Assembly: GCA_030263275.1 (NCBI GenBank)
Contig: SZOR01000050.1
Coordinates: 1-28,269, forward strand
Length of the DNA stretch: 28,269 nucleotides
Direction of reading: 5' to 3'
Source: DSNY01 sp016861185
GTDB lineage: Bacteria; Pseudomonadota; Gammaproteobacteria; Burkholderiales; Burkholderiaceae_F
The translations under genes were made by a program, and so were the position numbers. The notes under the pieces were generated by a model. It was not told the origin of the DNA, did no database searches, and saw nothing but the letters and a program-made list of their open reading frames with translations. Below are positions 15,644 through 23,332 of the stretch, piece by piece (position 1 is the first letter of the stretch; every line of letters starts with the position of its first letter).

Positions 15644-16099
15644 GGGAGTAGGGCGCGCTGCGCCATCTCCGCTTCTCACGTGCGAAACGGACCGGCTGCG
15701 CCGGCCGCTCGATGCTCGAAAGCCACTCTGGCCATCCGCCGTAGAAGTCCACTGGCCTAGTCCGTAAGCAGAGGGTCGACGGCGGGCACCCGGGTTCCGA
15801 GATTCAGGTCGCTGCGGCCAAGCGCCGCCGACCCGAGGTCGACGCCGCACCGCTGAGTGGGACGAACACCCATGCGTCGCACCGTGTCGGTAGGCTACGC
15901 GGAGCGGCTCGCCCAAGCTGGGCCTGCTGATCCTCCGCCGCCTGAATGAAGCCACCCGGACATTGACGCCCTGAGCGGCCGAGACGTATCTTGACGTTAA
16001 CGAAGAAAAGCAACTCCTGCCGGGGGTGCCAAGATGGAGCAGCAAGTATCGGGCGCTCCGTCAATCGCGCGCGAGAGGGCGCGGCGATTCGTGCCTGGA
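15644..16099. other. Gene-free spacer before the lipoprotein pair
   Basis: No gene of convincing codon structure is seen in this 456-bp spacer. Toward its right end lies a good sigma-70-like promoter (15963-15992). Base composition becomes visibly less GC-rich here and stays so through the two lipoprotein genes, which suggests a boundary of acquired DNA somewhere in this spacer. No integrase, tRNA or direct repeats marking an insertion were found. Confidence 0.5.
15963..15992 (+). promoter_or_regulatory. Sigma-70-like promoter for the lipoprotein genes
   Basis: TTGACG (15963-15968) and TATCTT (15987-15992) are separated by 18 bp. The -35 matches five of six and the -10 four of six consensus bases, the best such pair seen in the window. 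Transcription would start near 16000, about 100 bases before the preferred lipoprotein start at 16100 or 35 before an alternative ATG at 16034. Confidence 0.6.
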
Positions 16100-17218
16100 A
16101 TGTCTCGGTATCGCAGCGTTCTAGTCGGCGCTTTCGCAGCGCTCGCGTTGCTCACCGGATGCGCCACTGTGGTGACCGTCGTCGAGGACCCGAATGCACT
16201 GCCGTCCGACGGCCTCGTGTACTGGATGCCAGAGAAGCACATCGTCGTGAAAGCGATCATCCGGACGAGCCCGGGAAAGGGCAAGGGATCCAACAACCAA
16301 GCGGCAGCATCGTCGACTGGAAAGGGCCAATCGAAGGAGGGCGAGCAATCCGACGAGGACGAACAGTCGGACGCGATCATGGTCGATGCGACCGACGCCT
16401 TTCCGGACTACACGCGTCGCTTCGTAATCCGCCAAAACGATGGTTGGCCGACCCGCCTCCTCACCCAGAAGCTCGGCGTGAGCGTGAACGAGCGTGGCTT
16501 GCTTCAATCGGTGAACCGCTCGACGCCGGCTACGCTGACGGCGACGCTCAAGGGTGCGATCGAGTCGCTTGCTGCGCTCAAAACCGGTCCCGCTCTGAAA
16601 ACGACCGAGGTCATGGACGTGCTCAAGCCCTGCCCGCGCGGCGAATACAAGGTGATCGCAGAGGCGAGAGACGGGGAGAAGCGATCACTTTGCGACTTCT
16701 GGATTACGGTGAGTCGAATTGGGAGCAACCTCGGCAGGCCAACCGACAAGGTGCCGAATACGCTGGGTAGGACCGAGCACACTGGCATCTTCTATCGGCA
16801 GGAATTGCCCTACCACGTCACGGTGACTCGCAACCGGGGTGGAGTGGAGGAGAAGCGCGAGTTCGTCGTCTTCTCGCCATCGGGCGCGCCCATCCGGTTT
16901 CTCCCGATACCCAGCTCGACCTTTGCCGATTCTCCCGCAGTGCTCACGTTCCAGGACGGCGTGCTGACGGCTTCCGACGAAACGAGAGCGAGCGAAGTTG
17001 CGGGACTGCTGAAGCTGCCCGCCGACGTAATCGGCGCGTACTTCTCGGCGATCGGAAATCTGTTCAAGTCCGGCAAGGACATCGCCGAGGCCGAGCGACA
17101 AATACTTGAGGAGCGAAACAAACTGCTCGTCGAACAGCTCAAGCGCGACAACTGCAACGCGGCCATCAAAGCGGGATTGAAAGACGATGCCCTCAAGGCC
17201 GCATGCGGCATCGACTGA
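16100..17218 (+). CDS. Putative lipoprotein of unknown function (372 aa)
   Basis: The start at 16100 gives a textbook lipoprotein signal: MSRYRSVLVGAFAALALLTG then Cys21, lipobox LLTGC. An ATG at 16034, with GGGGG upstream, would add 22 residues ahead of the signal and is the alternative. The mature protein begins with a conserved-looking strand (GLVYWMPEKHIVVKAIIR). It is followed by a Lys/Gly/Ser/Glu/Asp-rich low-complexity linker (about residues 57-92). A larger part follows that includes VSVNERGLLQSVN, a pattern seen in some envelope proteins where one domain is measured against a second strand pair. The C-terminus is charged and helical (DIAEAERQILEERNKLLVEQ). I do not recognise a family with certainty. 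It is followed 16 bp later by a second lipoprotein, likely the same operon. Codon use is less GC-biased than in neighbouring genes. Confidence 0.75.
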   Translation: MSRYRSVLVGAFAALALLTGCATVVTVVEDPNALPSDGLVYWMPEKHIVVKAIIRTSPGKGKGSNNQAAASSTGKGQSKEGEQSDEDEQSDAIMVDATDAFPDYTRRFVIRQNDGWPTRLLTQKLGVSVNERGLLQSVNRSTPATLTATLKGAIESLAALKTGPALKTTEVMDVLKPCPRGEYKVIAEARDGEKRSLCDFWITVSRIGSNLGRPTDKVPNTLGRTEHTGIFYRQELPYHVTVTRNRGGVEEKREFVVFSPSGAPIRFLPIPSSTFADSPAVLTFQDGVLTASDETRASEVAGLLKLPADVIGAYFSAIGNLFKSGKDIAEAERQILEERNKLLVEQLKRDNCNAAIKAGLKDDALKAACGID

Positions 17219-17234
17219 CAATGGAGGAGAGCGA

Positions 17235-17879
17235 ATGAGAGTCAGAAATCTCGCCGCTACCGTAGTAAGCGTGGCTATTCTCGCGGGCTGCAATCTGCCG
17301 TCGTCGACTGGCGCCGGCGGCACGGCAAGCGGCGGCGTAGCTTCCCAATCCGAAATCGCGCGGGCCGAGGAGGAATGCCCGCCGCTGGCGATCGCCAGAG
17401 CGATGAAGACTGTTGAGCTCATGGCAGCCGATGCAATCAAGTGCGAGGACAAGGTCTGCAAGGTACCGCTGCGTGTCGGCCTCGCTCCAGGCGGTGGATG
17501 CTTTGTCACGGACATCCCTACGCCCATCACGCTCGTTAAGAATGCCAACGCGGATGACCCGGCCAAGAAAGGACACAAGAGGGGACCCGTCGACGAAGTC
17601 AGGTGGGTCTTGCGGCCCAAGAGCAGCAACGTCGACGTGACGAGGTTTCACTTCGAACCGACAGATGGCGTCAAGTTCTTACGGCCCGGGGCGGGCGAGG
17701 TGTCAAATGACCCGAACCGAGACTTCCACAAGGGCCGTGGCGCGGGACAAGAATTCACTTGGCACGTCAAACATCTCCGTCCGGCGAGAATCCGCTGGTG
17801 CCCGTACGTTTATCACGTCGATGCGCAGGGGAAGAGGACGGACTGCGGTGCGAAAGACCCGCTGATCGTCAATCAGTAG
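17235..17879 (+). CDS. Small cysteine-rich putative lipoprotein (214 aa)
   Basis: The start ATG at 17235 has GGAGGAGAG just upstream. Residues 1-19 form a lipoprotein signal (MRVRNLAATVVSVAILAG then Cys19; lipobox ILAGC), followed by a Gly/Ser/Ala-rich tether (to about residue 38). Six further cysteines (48, 70, 75, 89, 189, 204) suggest disulfides in the periplasm or on the surface. The C-terminal half is strand-rich, with Trp/Phe/His clusters (TRFHFEPTDGVKFLRP, EFTWHVKHLRPARIRWCPYV), compatible with a small beta-sandwich, but no family is recognised. It sits 16 bp after the larger lipoprotein gene and is probably its partner. The gene ends 19 bp from the convergent cyclase/ATPase gene; no terminator hairpin is visible between them. 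Confidence 0.75.
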   Translation: MRVRNLAATVVSVAILAGCNLPSSTGAGGTASGGVASQSEIARAEEECPPLAIARAMKTVELMAADAIKCEDKVCKVPLRVGLAPGGGCFVTDIPTPITLVKNANADDPAKKGHKRGPVDEVRWVLRPKSSNVDVTRFHFEPTDGVKFLRPGAGEVSNDPNRDFHKGRGAGQEFTWHVKHLRPARIRWCPYVYHVDAQGKRTDCGAKDPLIVNQ

Positions 17880-17898
17880 GGCTACGCTGTCATTCGCG

Positions 17899-20766
17899 TC
17901 ACGCGTGGTTCATACACTCGCGCAGCGCCGCGATGCGGCGGCCGAGTTCCGAGTTGGCGCTTGCGTTCGCTTCCTGCGCAAGCGCCTCGGCGCGGCGCAG
18001 TTCGGCAAGAGCGCCGTCCGCGTTGCCGGCCAGATGCTCGACCTCGCTGCAAGCGCAGGTCAGCAGTGCGAGATTGATCTTGTCCGCGCTTTGCCGCAGC
18101 AGCGATTCGCCGAGCTGTACGCTCTCCCGTGCTGCGGCGAAGTCGCCGCGACGGGCGCACGAAAGCGCGAGATAGGCGCGGAACTGCCCCTCGGTATGGC
18201 GATCTCCCAGCAGGTGCGCCAGACGAACAGCGTCTTCGTAGCAGCGGTGCGCGGCGTCGACGTTCCGCAGCGATTCGAGCACGATGCCAAGGTTGCATAG
18301 CACGGTGCACTCGAGGCGCGAATGACCAATGGTGCGGGCGATCTGCAGCGCCACCTCCAGTTCGGCCTGCGCTTCGGCCGGCCGTCCCTGTTCGTGCAGC
18401 AGCAGTCCCAGATTGCAGCGGGCGTTGCCCTCCCAGCGCCGGTCGCCGGTGCGTCGAGCCAGTTCCAGCGCCTGCGCGTAGCGCTCGATCGCTTCACGGG
18501 TTCGCCCTTCGGAGTAGTCCAGCAGCGCCAGATTGCCGAGCAGGCCACCTTGCCATCGTTCGTCCGAAGCCGCTTGCGCGATTCGCAGCGCCGCTTCGCA
18601 GTGTTCGCGGGCAGCGGTTAGTTGGCCGCGCTCCAGCGCCAGCACGTTGAGCGCGTTCAAGACTTTGCATTGCAGAGAGGGTTCGTGGAGCGCGCGCGCG
18701 AAAGCGTGAGCGCGCTGAAGATCGGCAAGAGCTTCTTCGTGGCGGGTCATCTTTGTGAGCGCCTCGCTGCGAAGGCAGAGCAGGCGCGCTGCGGTGGACG
18801 AGTCTGTCGATGCGTCGAGGATCGCCAACCCGCGCTCGGCCTCGGCAAGCGCTTCGCTCGTCCGGCCGAGCATGAACAAAGCGCTTGCCTTCACGAAAGC
18901 GGCGCGCGCGCGTTCACCGCTGCCTGAACCGCGAATCGCGAGTACGACATTGGCCAAGTCGACGGCAGCGCGATACGGTCCACGCAGCGCCAGCACCGCC
19001 CATGCACCGAGCAGCGCGCCGGCGGCGCCCGGCGCGTCGGAAGCGGCCGCGGCGCGCCGGCAGGCGGCGATCAGGTTGTCCGCATCGGCGCATCCGTTCG
19101 TGATGGCCTGGGCTTCGTCCAAAGCGGCGAAGTACGTCCAATGCCGCATCTGTGCTTTCGCCGCCGCGGCGGGGAATCCGCCCGTGGCTTCGAGTTGTTG
19201 GCCCGCGTACTCCTGCACGCTCAGCAACAGGTCAAAGCGATGTTCGCCGAGCCGGCGAACGAGAGACTTCTCCAGGAGAGACTGGACGAGGTCGGCCGTC
19301 CACTCTGGCATCCCCAATCCGGGCACGTCGAGCACGGCCTCCGCCGCCTGCAGCGTGAACCCCCCCTCGAACACCGAGAGCTGCGCCAACGCGGACTTCT
19401 CCGCCGCAGTCAGCAGATCCCATGACCAGTCGAGCGTCGCCCGCAGCGTGGCCTGGCGCTCATGCCTTCCGCTGCGCGAAGCGAGCAGCTTGAACCGGTC
19501 GGACATGCGCGCGAGCAGTACGCGCGGCGACATCACCCGCACGCGCGCTGCCGCCAGTTCGATCGCCAGCGGCAGTCCGTCGAGCAGCCGCACCAGCGTG
19601 GAGATCGAGGCGTCGTCGGTCGCATCTAACTCGTTGCTCGCGGCCGCCGCACGGCGCTTGAACAGCGTCACGCCTTCTTCCTGCGCGAGCGGCGCCAGCG
19701 TCATCACCGATTCGCCCGGCAGTCCCAGCACCTCGCGCGAGGTGACGAGAAAGCGCGCGTGCGGCGCTCGATCGAGCCAGCGGCCGGCGGTCTGTTCCGC
19801 GTGCTTCACGACCTGCTCGAAGTTGTCGAGGATCAGCAGGCAGTCGCCGCGGCCGGCAATCGCGGCCGCGAGCTGCGCCACCGGGTCGCCGTCGGCGAGA
19901 GGTACGTCCAGCGCTTGCGCCACTGCGAAGACCACCCCGTCTGGCTCGCGCGCAGCCGACAGATCGCAGAACCACACGCCGCCGGGAAAGTCGCCGAGCC
20001 AGGACCAGCCGAAGCGCCGCGCCAGGCGCGTCTTGCCCGCTCCGCCGGTCCCGACGACGGAGACGAGCCGCGCGCCGGACTCGAACCGCCGCACCAGTTC
20101 GCGCAGCGACTGCTCGCGACCGACGAAGTCGTCGCGTTCGGCCGGGAGGTTGTGCGGCAGCGCATGGACCGGCAGCCAGAGGTCGCCGCGCTTAGCGACC
20201 CGGTAGGCCTTCGGCGTATCCGGCGGCGGTCCGAGCAGCGGCTCCCTGGCCGCAACCTCGAACAGTTCCAGCGGGTGCTCGATGCCTTTCATGCGCCAAT
20301 GGCCGCAAGAGGCTGCAGCCCACGAGCTGGTACCAAGCGCGGTAAACGCCTCCGCCGTGAGCAGAGTCTGCGTGCCTCGCGCCAGCGCCATGACCCGGTG
20401 CGCAACCGCCTTGGCCAAACCGTCGACCTCCAGCGGCTTGGCGCCGGCAGCGACATCTTCGGGCGGGTTGCTGCGAATGATCACCGTGCCGGAATGGATG
20501 CCGACGCGAGCCTTCAAAGGGGTGGGAAGCTGCGCCAGGGCGTCGTGATACGCGAGCGCGTAGCCGACGGCATCCGGCACCGAGCCGAACACGATCAGAA
20601 AACCGTCGCTCTTGTCGATCTCGCGTCCGCGCCAGGTGCGGAGCAGATCGCGCGCTGCGCGGTCGTACGCCTCCCACAGCGAAGCGGCGGCCGCTTCGCC
20701 AAGTTCCTCGGCGATTCGCGTGCTGTCCGCGAGGTCGGACAGCAGCAGGACGACCGCATCGCTCAT
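17899..20766 (-). CDS. Class III cyclase-like / NTPase / TPR regulatory protein (955 aa)
   Basis: Three parts are visible. Residues 1-170 form a class III nucleotidyl cyclase homology domain with the metal-site aspartates at 11 (LLLSDLADSTRI) and 54 (DKSDGFLIVF) and the GIHSG strand (89-93). The transition-state Arg is present (Arg124 in VAHRVM), but the Asn normally four residues before it is Ala120, so cyclase activity is doubtful. Residues ~210-560 form a STAND/NB-ARC-like NTPase: FVGREQSLRELV, Walker A GTGGAGKT (239-246), Walker B CLLILDNFEQV (309-319), FLVTSRE sensor and GLPLAIELAAARV. Residues ~580-950 are TPR-like repeats (e.g. GRTREAIERYAQALELARRT). It is likely a cytoplasmic ligand-sensing switch. 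It starts 94 bp from the divergent LuxR-type gene, suggesting a regulatory pair. No DNA-binding domain is seen. Confidence 0.88.
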   Translation of the reverse strand: MSDAVVLLLSDLADSTRIAEELGEAAAASLWEAYDRAARDLLRTWRGREIDKSDGFLIVFGSVPDAVGYALAYHDALAQLPTPLKARVGIHSGTVIIRSNPPEDVAAGAKPLEVDGLAKAVAHRVMALARGTQTLLTAEAFTALGTSSWAAASCGHWRMKGIEHPLELFEVAAREPLLGPPPDTPKAYRVAKRGDLWLPVHALPHNLPAERDDFVGREQSLRELVRRFESGARLVSVVGTGGAGKTRLARRFGWSWLGDFPGGVWFCDLSAAREPDGVVFAVAQALDVPLADGDPVAQLAAAIAGRGDCLLILDNFEQVVKHAEQTAGRWLDRAPHARFLVTSREVLGLPGESVMTLAPLAQEEGVTLFKRRAAAASNELDATDDASISTLVRLLDGLPLAIELAAARVRVMSPRVLLARMSDRFKLLASRSGRHERQATLRATLDWSWDLLTAAEKSALAQLSVFEGGFTLQAAEAVLDVPGLGMPEWTADLVQSLLEKSLVRRLGEHRFDLLLSVQEYAGQQLEATGGFPAAAAKAQMRHWTYFAALDEAQAITNGCADADNLIAACRRAAAASDAPGAAGALLGAWAVLALRGPYRAAVDLANVVLAIRGSGSGERARAAFVKASALFMLGRTSEALAEAERGLAILDASTDSSTAARLLCLRSEALTKMTRHEEALADLQRAHAFARALHEPSLQCKVLNALNVLALERGQLTAAREHCEAALRIAQAASDERWQGGLLGNLALLDYSEGRTREAIERYAQALELARRTGDRRWEGNARCNLGLLLHEQGRPAEAQAELEVALQIARTIGHSRLECTVLCNLGIVLESLRNVDAAHRCYEDAVRLAHLLGDRHTEGQFRAYLALSCARRGDFAAARESVQLGESLLRQSADKINLALLTCACSEVEHLAGNADGALAELRRAEALAQEANASANSELGRRIAALRECMNHA

Positions 20767-20767
20767 G

Positions 20768-20782
20768 TCGTTCGACGAACGA
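20768..20782. promoter_or_regulatory. Perfect 15-bp palindrome next to the cyclase-like gene start
   Basis: TCGTTCG-A-CGAACGA is symmetrical about position 20775 and begins one base upstream of the cyclase-like start codon. It could be an operator or a hairpin that masks translation start, since no Shine-Dalgarno sequence is seen for that gene. Confidence 0.4.
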
Positions 20783-20812
20783 GGTGCAGGCCCGGAAAAC
20801 TCTAGCCGAAAA

Positions 20813-20830
20813 CACTGCGTACTGGCAGTG
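20813..20830. promoter_or_regulatory. 18-bp dyad in the divergent promoter region
   Basis: CACTGC-N6-GCAGTG lies between the two divergent starts, 30 bp before the LuxR-type gene. Its length and symmetry fit a dimeric LuxR-family operator. Binding by the adjacent regulator is inference. Confidence 0.4.
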
Positions 20831-20860
20831 GCGCCGGCCCGTCGCTACCATGCCCGCGCC

Positions 20861-21940
20861 ATGAAACGCAGCGCCGACCTCAGCCACCTGCGCCAGCTCT
20901 GCAGCCTCGGGTTGCCGGCCGAGGCGGTGATGCCCGCGCTGTTGCGCTCGATCCGACGCCTCGCGCCGTGCGGTTCGGCGGCGTTCTTCTGGGTCGATGC
21001 GCAGGGCGAAATGACGCACATGTACGCCGAAAAGATGCTGCCGGCAGCGGCTACCGCCCGTTACTTCGGCACGCACTACGAACGCGGTGCGCATCCGTTC
21101 CGCGACAACGTGTTGGCACTCGCACGCGCACGCCAAACGGTGCACGAATCGGTGGTCGACGACGCGATCGAAGCCACCGCGTACTACCGCGAGGTCCTGG
21201 AACCGCTCGGCGCGCACCGCACGCTGCGCGCCGTGGTCGCACTGCAGGGCACGCCGCTTGGACAGCTTTCTCTGTACCGCCCGCGCGGCATGCCGGCCTT
21301 CTCCCCCGACGAGCGCGCCCTGGTGGAATCCGCGTGTCGCTATCTGGTCCCGGCGCTGCGTGCAGAGGGCAGCGCGCTTGCGGGTGGCGACGAGAGCTAC
21401 CGCGACAGCGGCCAGGCGGCGCTGCTGGTGTGCGATGTCGACGGTGCCGTGCGGCAGGCTTCGGGCCGTGGCCATGCGCTGCTCGCGCAGGCGAGCGGCT
21501 GTCGAATCAATCGCTACACGGTCGGCGGCGAGCTCGAGCAGGCCGGACTGGCGCTCGTGCGACGGCTGCTTTCGAGCCAGACGCCCGACAGCGCGACGGC
21601 GGGCGACGTCGCGGCCCAGCTCTACGTCGCCAACGAATGGGGCCGCTTCCGCCTGCGCGCATACGCGCTCGGCGGCGGCTTCGGCGTGCTGATCGAGCGG
21701 CAGGAACACCTGCTCGTCAGACTGGTCGACGCGATGCGCGAGCTGAAGCTGTCCTCCCAGCAACGCGAAGTCGCGTTGTGGCTTGCACGCGGGCTGACGA
21801 ATCCGCAGATCGCGCGCGAGATGGGCGTCTCGCTGAACACGGCCAGCTACCACGTCAAGCAGTTGTACGCGAAGCTCGACGCGCACGATCGCGCCGGGGT
21901 CGTCGCCCGCATCCTCTCCGGGCATACGGAGCGCCGGTGA
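20861..21940 (+). CDS. LuxR-family transcriptional regulator with GAF-like N-terminus
   Basis: The 359-aa protein ends in a LuxR/NarL-type helix-turn-helix (about residues 297-353). It contains LSSQQREVALWLARGLTNPQ, then IAREMGVSLNTASYHVKQLY, with the usual 'LT..e.ev....a.G.t..eIA..lgvs..TV..H...i..Kl' layout. The N-terminal ~170 residues (RRLAPCGSAAFFWVDAQGEM ... LRAVVALQGTPLGQLSLYRP) look like a GAF-type sensing domain, and the middle (LLVCDVDGAVRQASGRGHALL) resembles a PAS-like segment. No phospho-acceptor receiver domain is present, so it is not a response regulator. The ATG at 20861 is the first in-frame start downstream of the divergent spacer; no good Shine-Dalgarno sequence is seen. 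It is divergent from the cyclase/NTPase/TPR gene. Confidence 0.88.
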   Translation: MKRSADLSHLRQLCSLGLPAEAVMPALLRSIRRLAPCGSAAFFWVDAQGEMTHMYAEKMLPAAATARYFGTHYERGAHPFRDNVLALARARQTVHESVVDDAIEATAYYREVLEPLGAHRTLRAVVALQGTPLGQLSLYRPRGMPAFSPDERALVESACRYLVPALRAEGSALAGGDESYRDSGQAALLVCDVDGAVRQASGRGHALLAQASGCRINRYTVGGELEQAGLALVRRLLSSQTPDSATAGDVAAQLYVANEWGRFRLRAYALGGGFGVLIERQEHLLVRLVDAMRELKLSSQQREVALWLARGLTNPQIAREMGVSLNTASYHVKQLYAKLDAHDRAGVVARILSGHTERR

Positions 21941-22176
21941 AGTAGGGCACGCATCTCCGCGCTGACGCGCGGTCCGGTGCGGTCGAAAGGCGCTGGGCCG
22001 CTCGCGGGCTAACGCCCAATCCGCGCGTCTTCAAGTCCTACCCGAACGGGCGGGACCTCTCGCTCTTCCTCGACATGAGTTCGCCGATCCCACGCGGTCG
22101 CGTGGGGACGCCGCGCGCCTGCGCAATCACCATGCGCGCCCATGTGGCAGCGATCGCTGCAAATGGAGGAGCAACG
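21941..22176 (+). other. Spacer between two LuxR-type genes
   Basis: This 236-bp spacer has no supported gene. A 6-bp hairpin CCGCGC-TGAC-GCGCGG lies at 21957-21972. The frame leading into an ATG at 22075 reads VFKSYPNGRDLSLFLDM, which looks protein-like and could be a gene remnant, but I cannot assign it. Confidence 0.4.
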
Positions 22177-22809
22177 ATGACGAACCCGAGCACGGCTCCG
22201 CACGTTTCGAGCGCCCCGTCCTTCCGGCTGCACGTTGGCGAAACCGCCGCGACCGATCCGTGGTTCGAGAACCTGCCGCAGGCGACGCTGCTGATGCACG
22301 AGCGCGGCGCGGTGCTGCGAGCGAACGCCGCCGCGCGCGCGCTGCTCGCACGCGGCTGCTGCATGAAGGTGGCTTGCGGTCGTGTGACAGGCTTTGCGGG
22401 CACGGCCAGCGAGCGCTTCGACGATGCGTGGCAGGGCGCCGCCGAAGGCCGCGCGGTCCACGTCGTCGTCGAGACTCCGGCGGTCGGATCGTCGGACCTC
22501 TGGCACGTGGTCTTGGCCGCAGTGCGCGGCGCCAACGACGAGCCGCTGGCGCCGACGATCGTGATCGGCACGATTCTCGCGCCGGCGCGCATCGAGCGCG
22601 GGGTCCTGGCGCTGGCGCGGCTGTTCAGGTTGACCTGCGCCGAGTCGCGCGTGCTTGCGCACCTGACCAACGATCGGCGGCCGAGCGAAATCGCCGCCGC
22701 GCTCGGCGTTTCGATCACGACCGTGCGTTCGCACCTGAAGGCGCTTTTCGCCAAGACCGGCACGCGCCGGCAAAGCGAACTGGTCGCGCTGGCCTGGTCG
22801 GCCGCATAG
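22177..22809 (+). CDS. Small LuxR-type helix-turn-helix regulator
   Basis: The 210-aa protein has a C-terminal LuxR-type HTH (about residues 150-205: LTCAESRVLAHLTNDRRPSE, then IAAALGVSITTVRSHLKALF). Its N-terminal PAS-like region has the run PWFENLPQATLLMHERGAVL followed by RANAAARALLA. The start is ATG at 22177, with GGAGGA six bases upstream; an in-frame ATG at 22075 lacks such a site and adds a low-quality leader. Single-domain regulators of this shape are common in Burkholderiales and often sit near the genes they control. Here the next gene is a PLAAT-like protein 34 bp downstream, so co-transcription is likely. Confidence 0.85.
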   Translation: MTNPSTAPHVSSAPSFRLHVGETAATDPWFENLPQATLLMHERGAVLRANAAARALLARGCCMKVACGRVTGFAGTASERFDDAWQGAAEGRAVHVVVETPAVGSSDLWHVVLAAVRGANDEPLAPTIVIGTILAPARIERGVLALARLFRLTCAESRVLAHLTNDRRPSEIAAALGVSITTVRSHLKALFAKTGTRRQSELVALAWSAA

Positions 22810-22843
22810 AAGCAGCGACTGTCCTGACGCAGTCCTTCGAGCG

Positions 22844-23332
22844 ATGGGGCCGTTTTTCCTGCGCGCACTCGAGCCGAGGACGCCGGGAACGGGTCCGGCT
22901 CAGCGTTGGCCGGCGCGTGTCCTCGACGCCTTCGCAACGCCGCCGCTCGGCGCACACCTGACGACGCCGCGGCGCGGCTATCGACACCACGGCATCTACG
23001 TCGGCGACGGGCGCGTCGTTCACTACGCGGGGTTCAAGCAGGTCGTTCGGCGCGGGTGTGTCGAGGAGGTTTCGCTGGAGGCGTTCTGCAAGGGGCGCGG
23101 CTGGCAGGTGCAGCATTGGCCGGCGCCCAGGTATGCGGGACCCGCGGTTGTCGCACGCGCGCGCTCGCGTCTCGGCGAAGACCGCTATCGGCTGTGGAAC
23201 AACAACTGCGAACACTTTGCGGTCTGGTGCGTTTCCGGCGTCAGCCGGAGCCCTCAGGCGGAAACCGTGAAGGCGCGCCTGGTTGCCGCGCTCGCGCGCA
23301 CCGTGGTGATCTGCATCGCTTCGCTCGGCTGA
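22844..23332 (+). CDS. LRAT/PLAAT-like putative acyltransferase or thiol hydrolase
   Basis: The 162-aa protein has the permuted NlpC/P60 (LRAT) fold signature. HHGIYVGDGRVVHYAG contains His48 and His60, 12 residues apart as in human PLAAT proteins, and NNNCEHFAVWC contains the nucleophile Cys122 in the diagnostic NCEHF motif. In eukaryotes such enzymes transfer or hydrolyse phospholipid acyl chains; the substrates of bacterial members are largely unknown. No signal peptide is evident; the C-terminal ~20 residues are hydrophobic (LVAALARTVVICIASLG) and might anchor the protein to membrane, as in PLAATs. The start ATG at 22844 has only a weak ribosome binding site, consistent with coupling to the LuxR-type gene ending 34 bp upstream. 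Confidence 0.85.
   Translation: MGPFFLRALEPRTPGTGPAQRWPARVLDAFATPPLGAHLTTPRRGYRHHGIYVGDGRVVHYAGFKQVVRRGCVEEVSLEAFCKGRGWQVQHWPAPRYAGPAVVARARSRLGEDRYRLWNNNCEHFAVWCVSGVSRSPQAETVKARLVAALARTVVICIASLG

Noticed and set aside
14648..16045. 465-aa minus-strand frame opposite the spermidine-synthase-like gene
   Set aside because: Most of it is antisense to a well-supported gene; the part in the spacer has no ribosome binding site or known motif.
22018..22074. Protein-like frame VFKSYPNGRDLSLFLDM upstream of the second LuxR-type gene
   Set aside because: It is too short and I cannot link it to a family, so it is noted in the spacer entry but not called a pseudogene.
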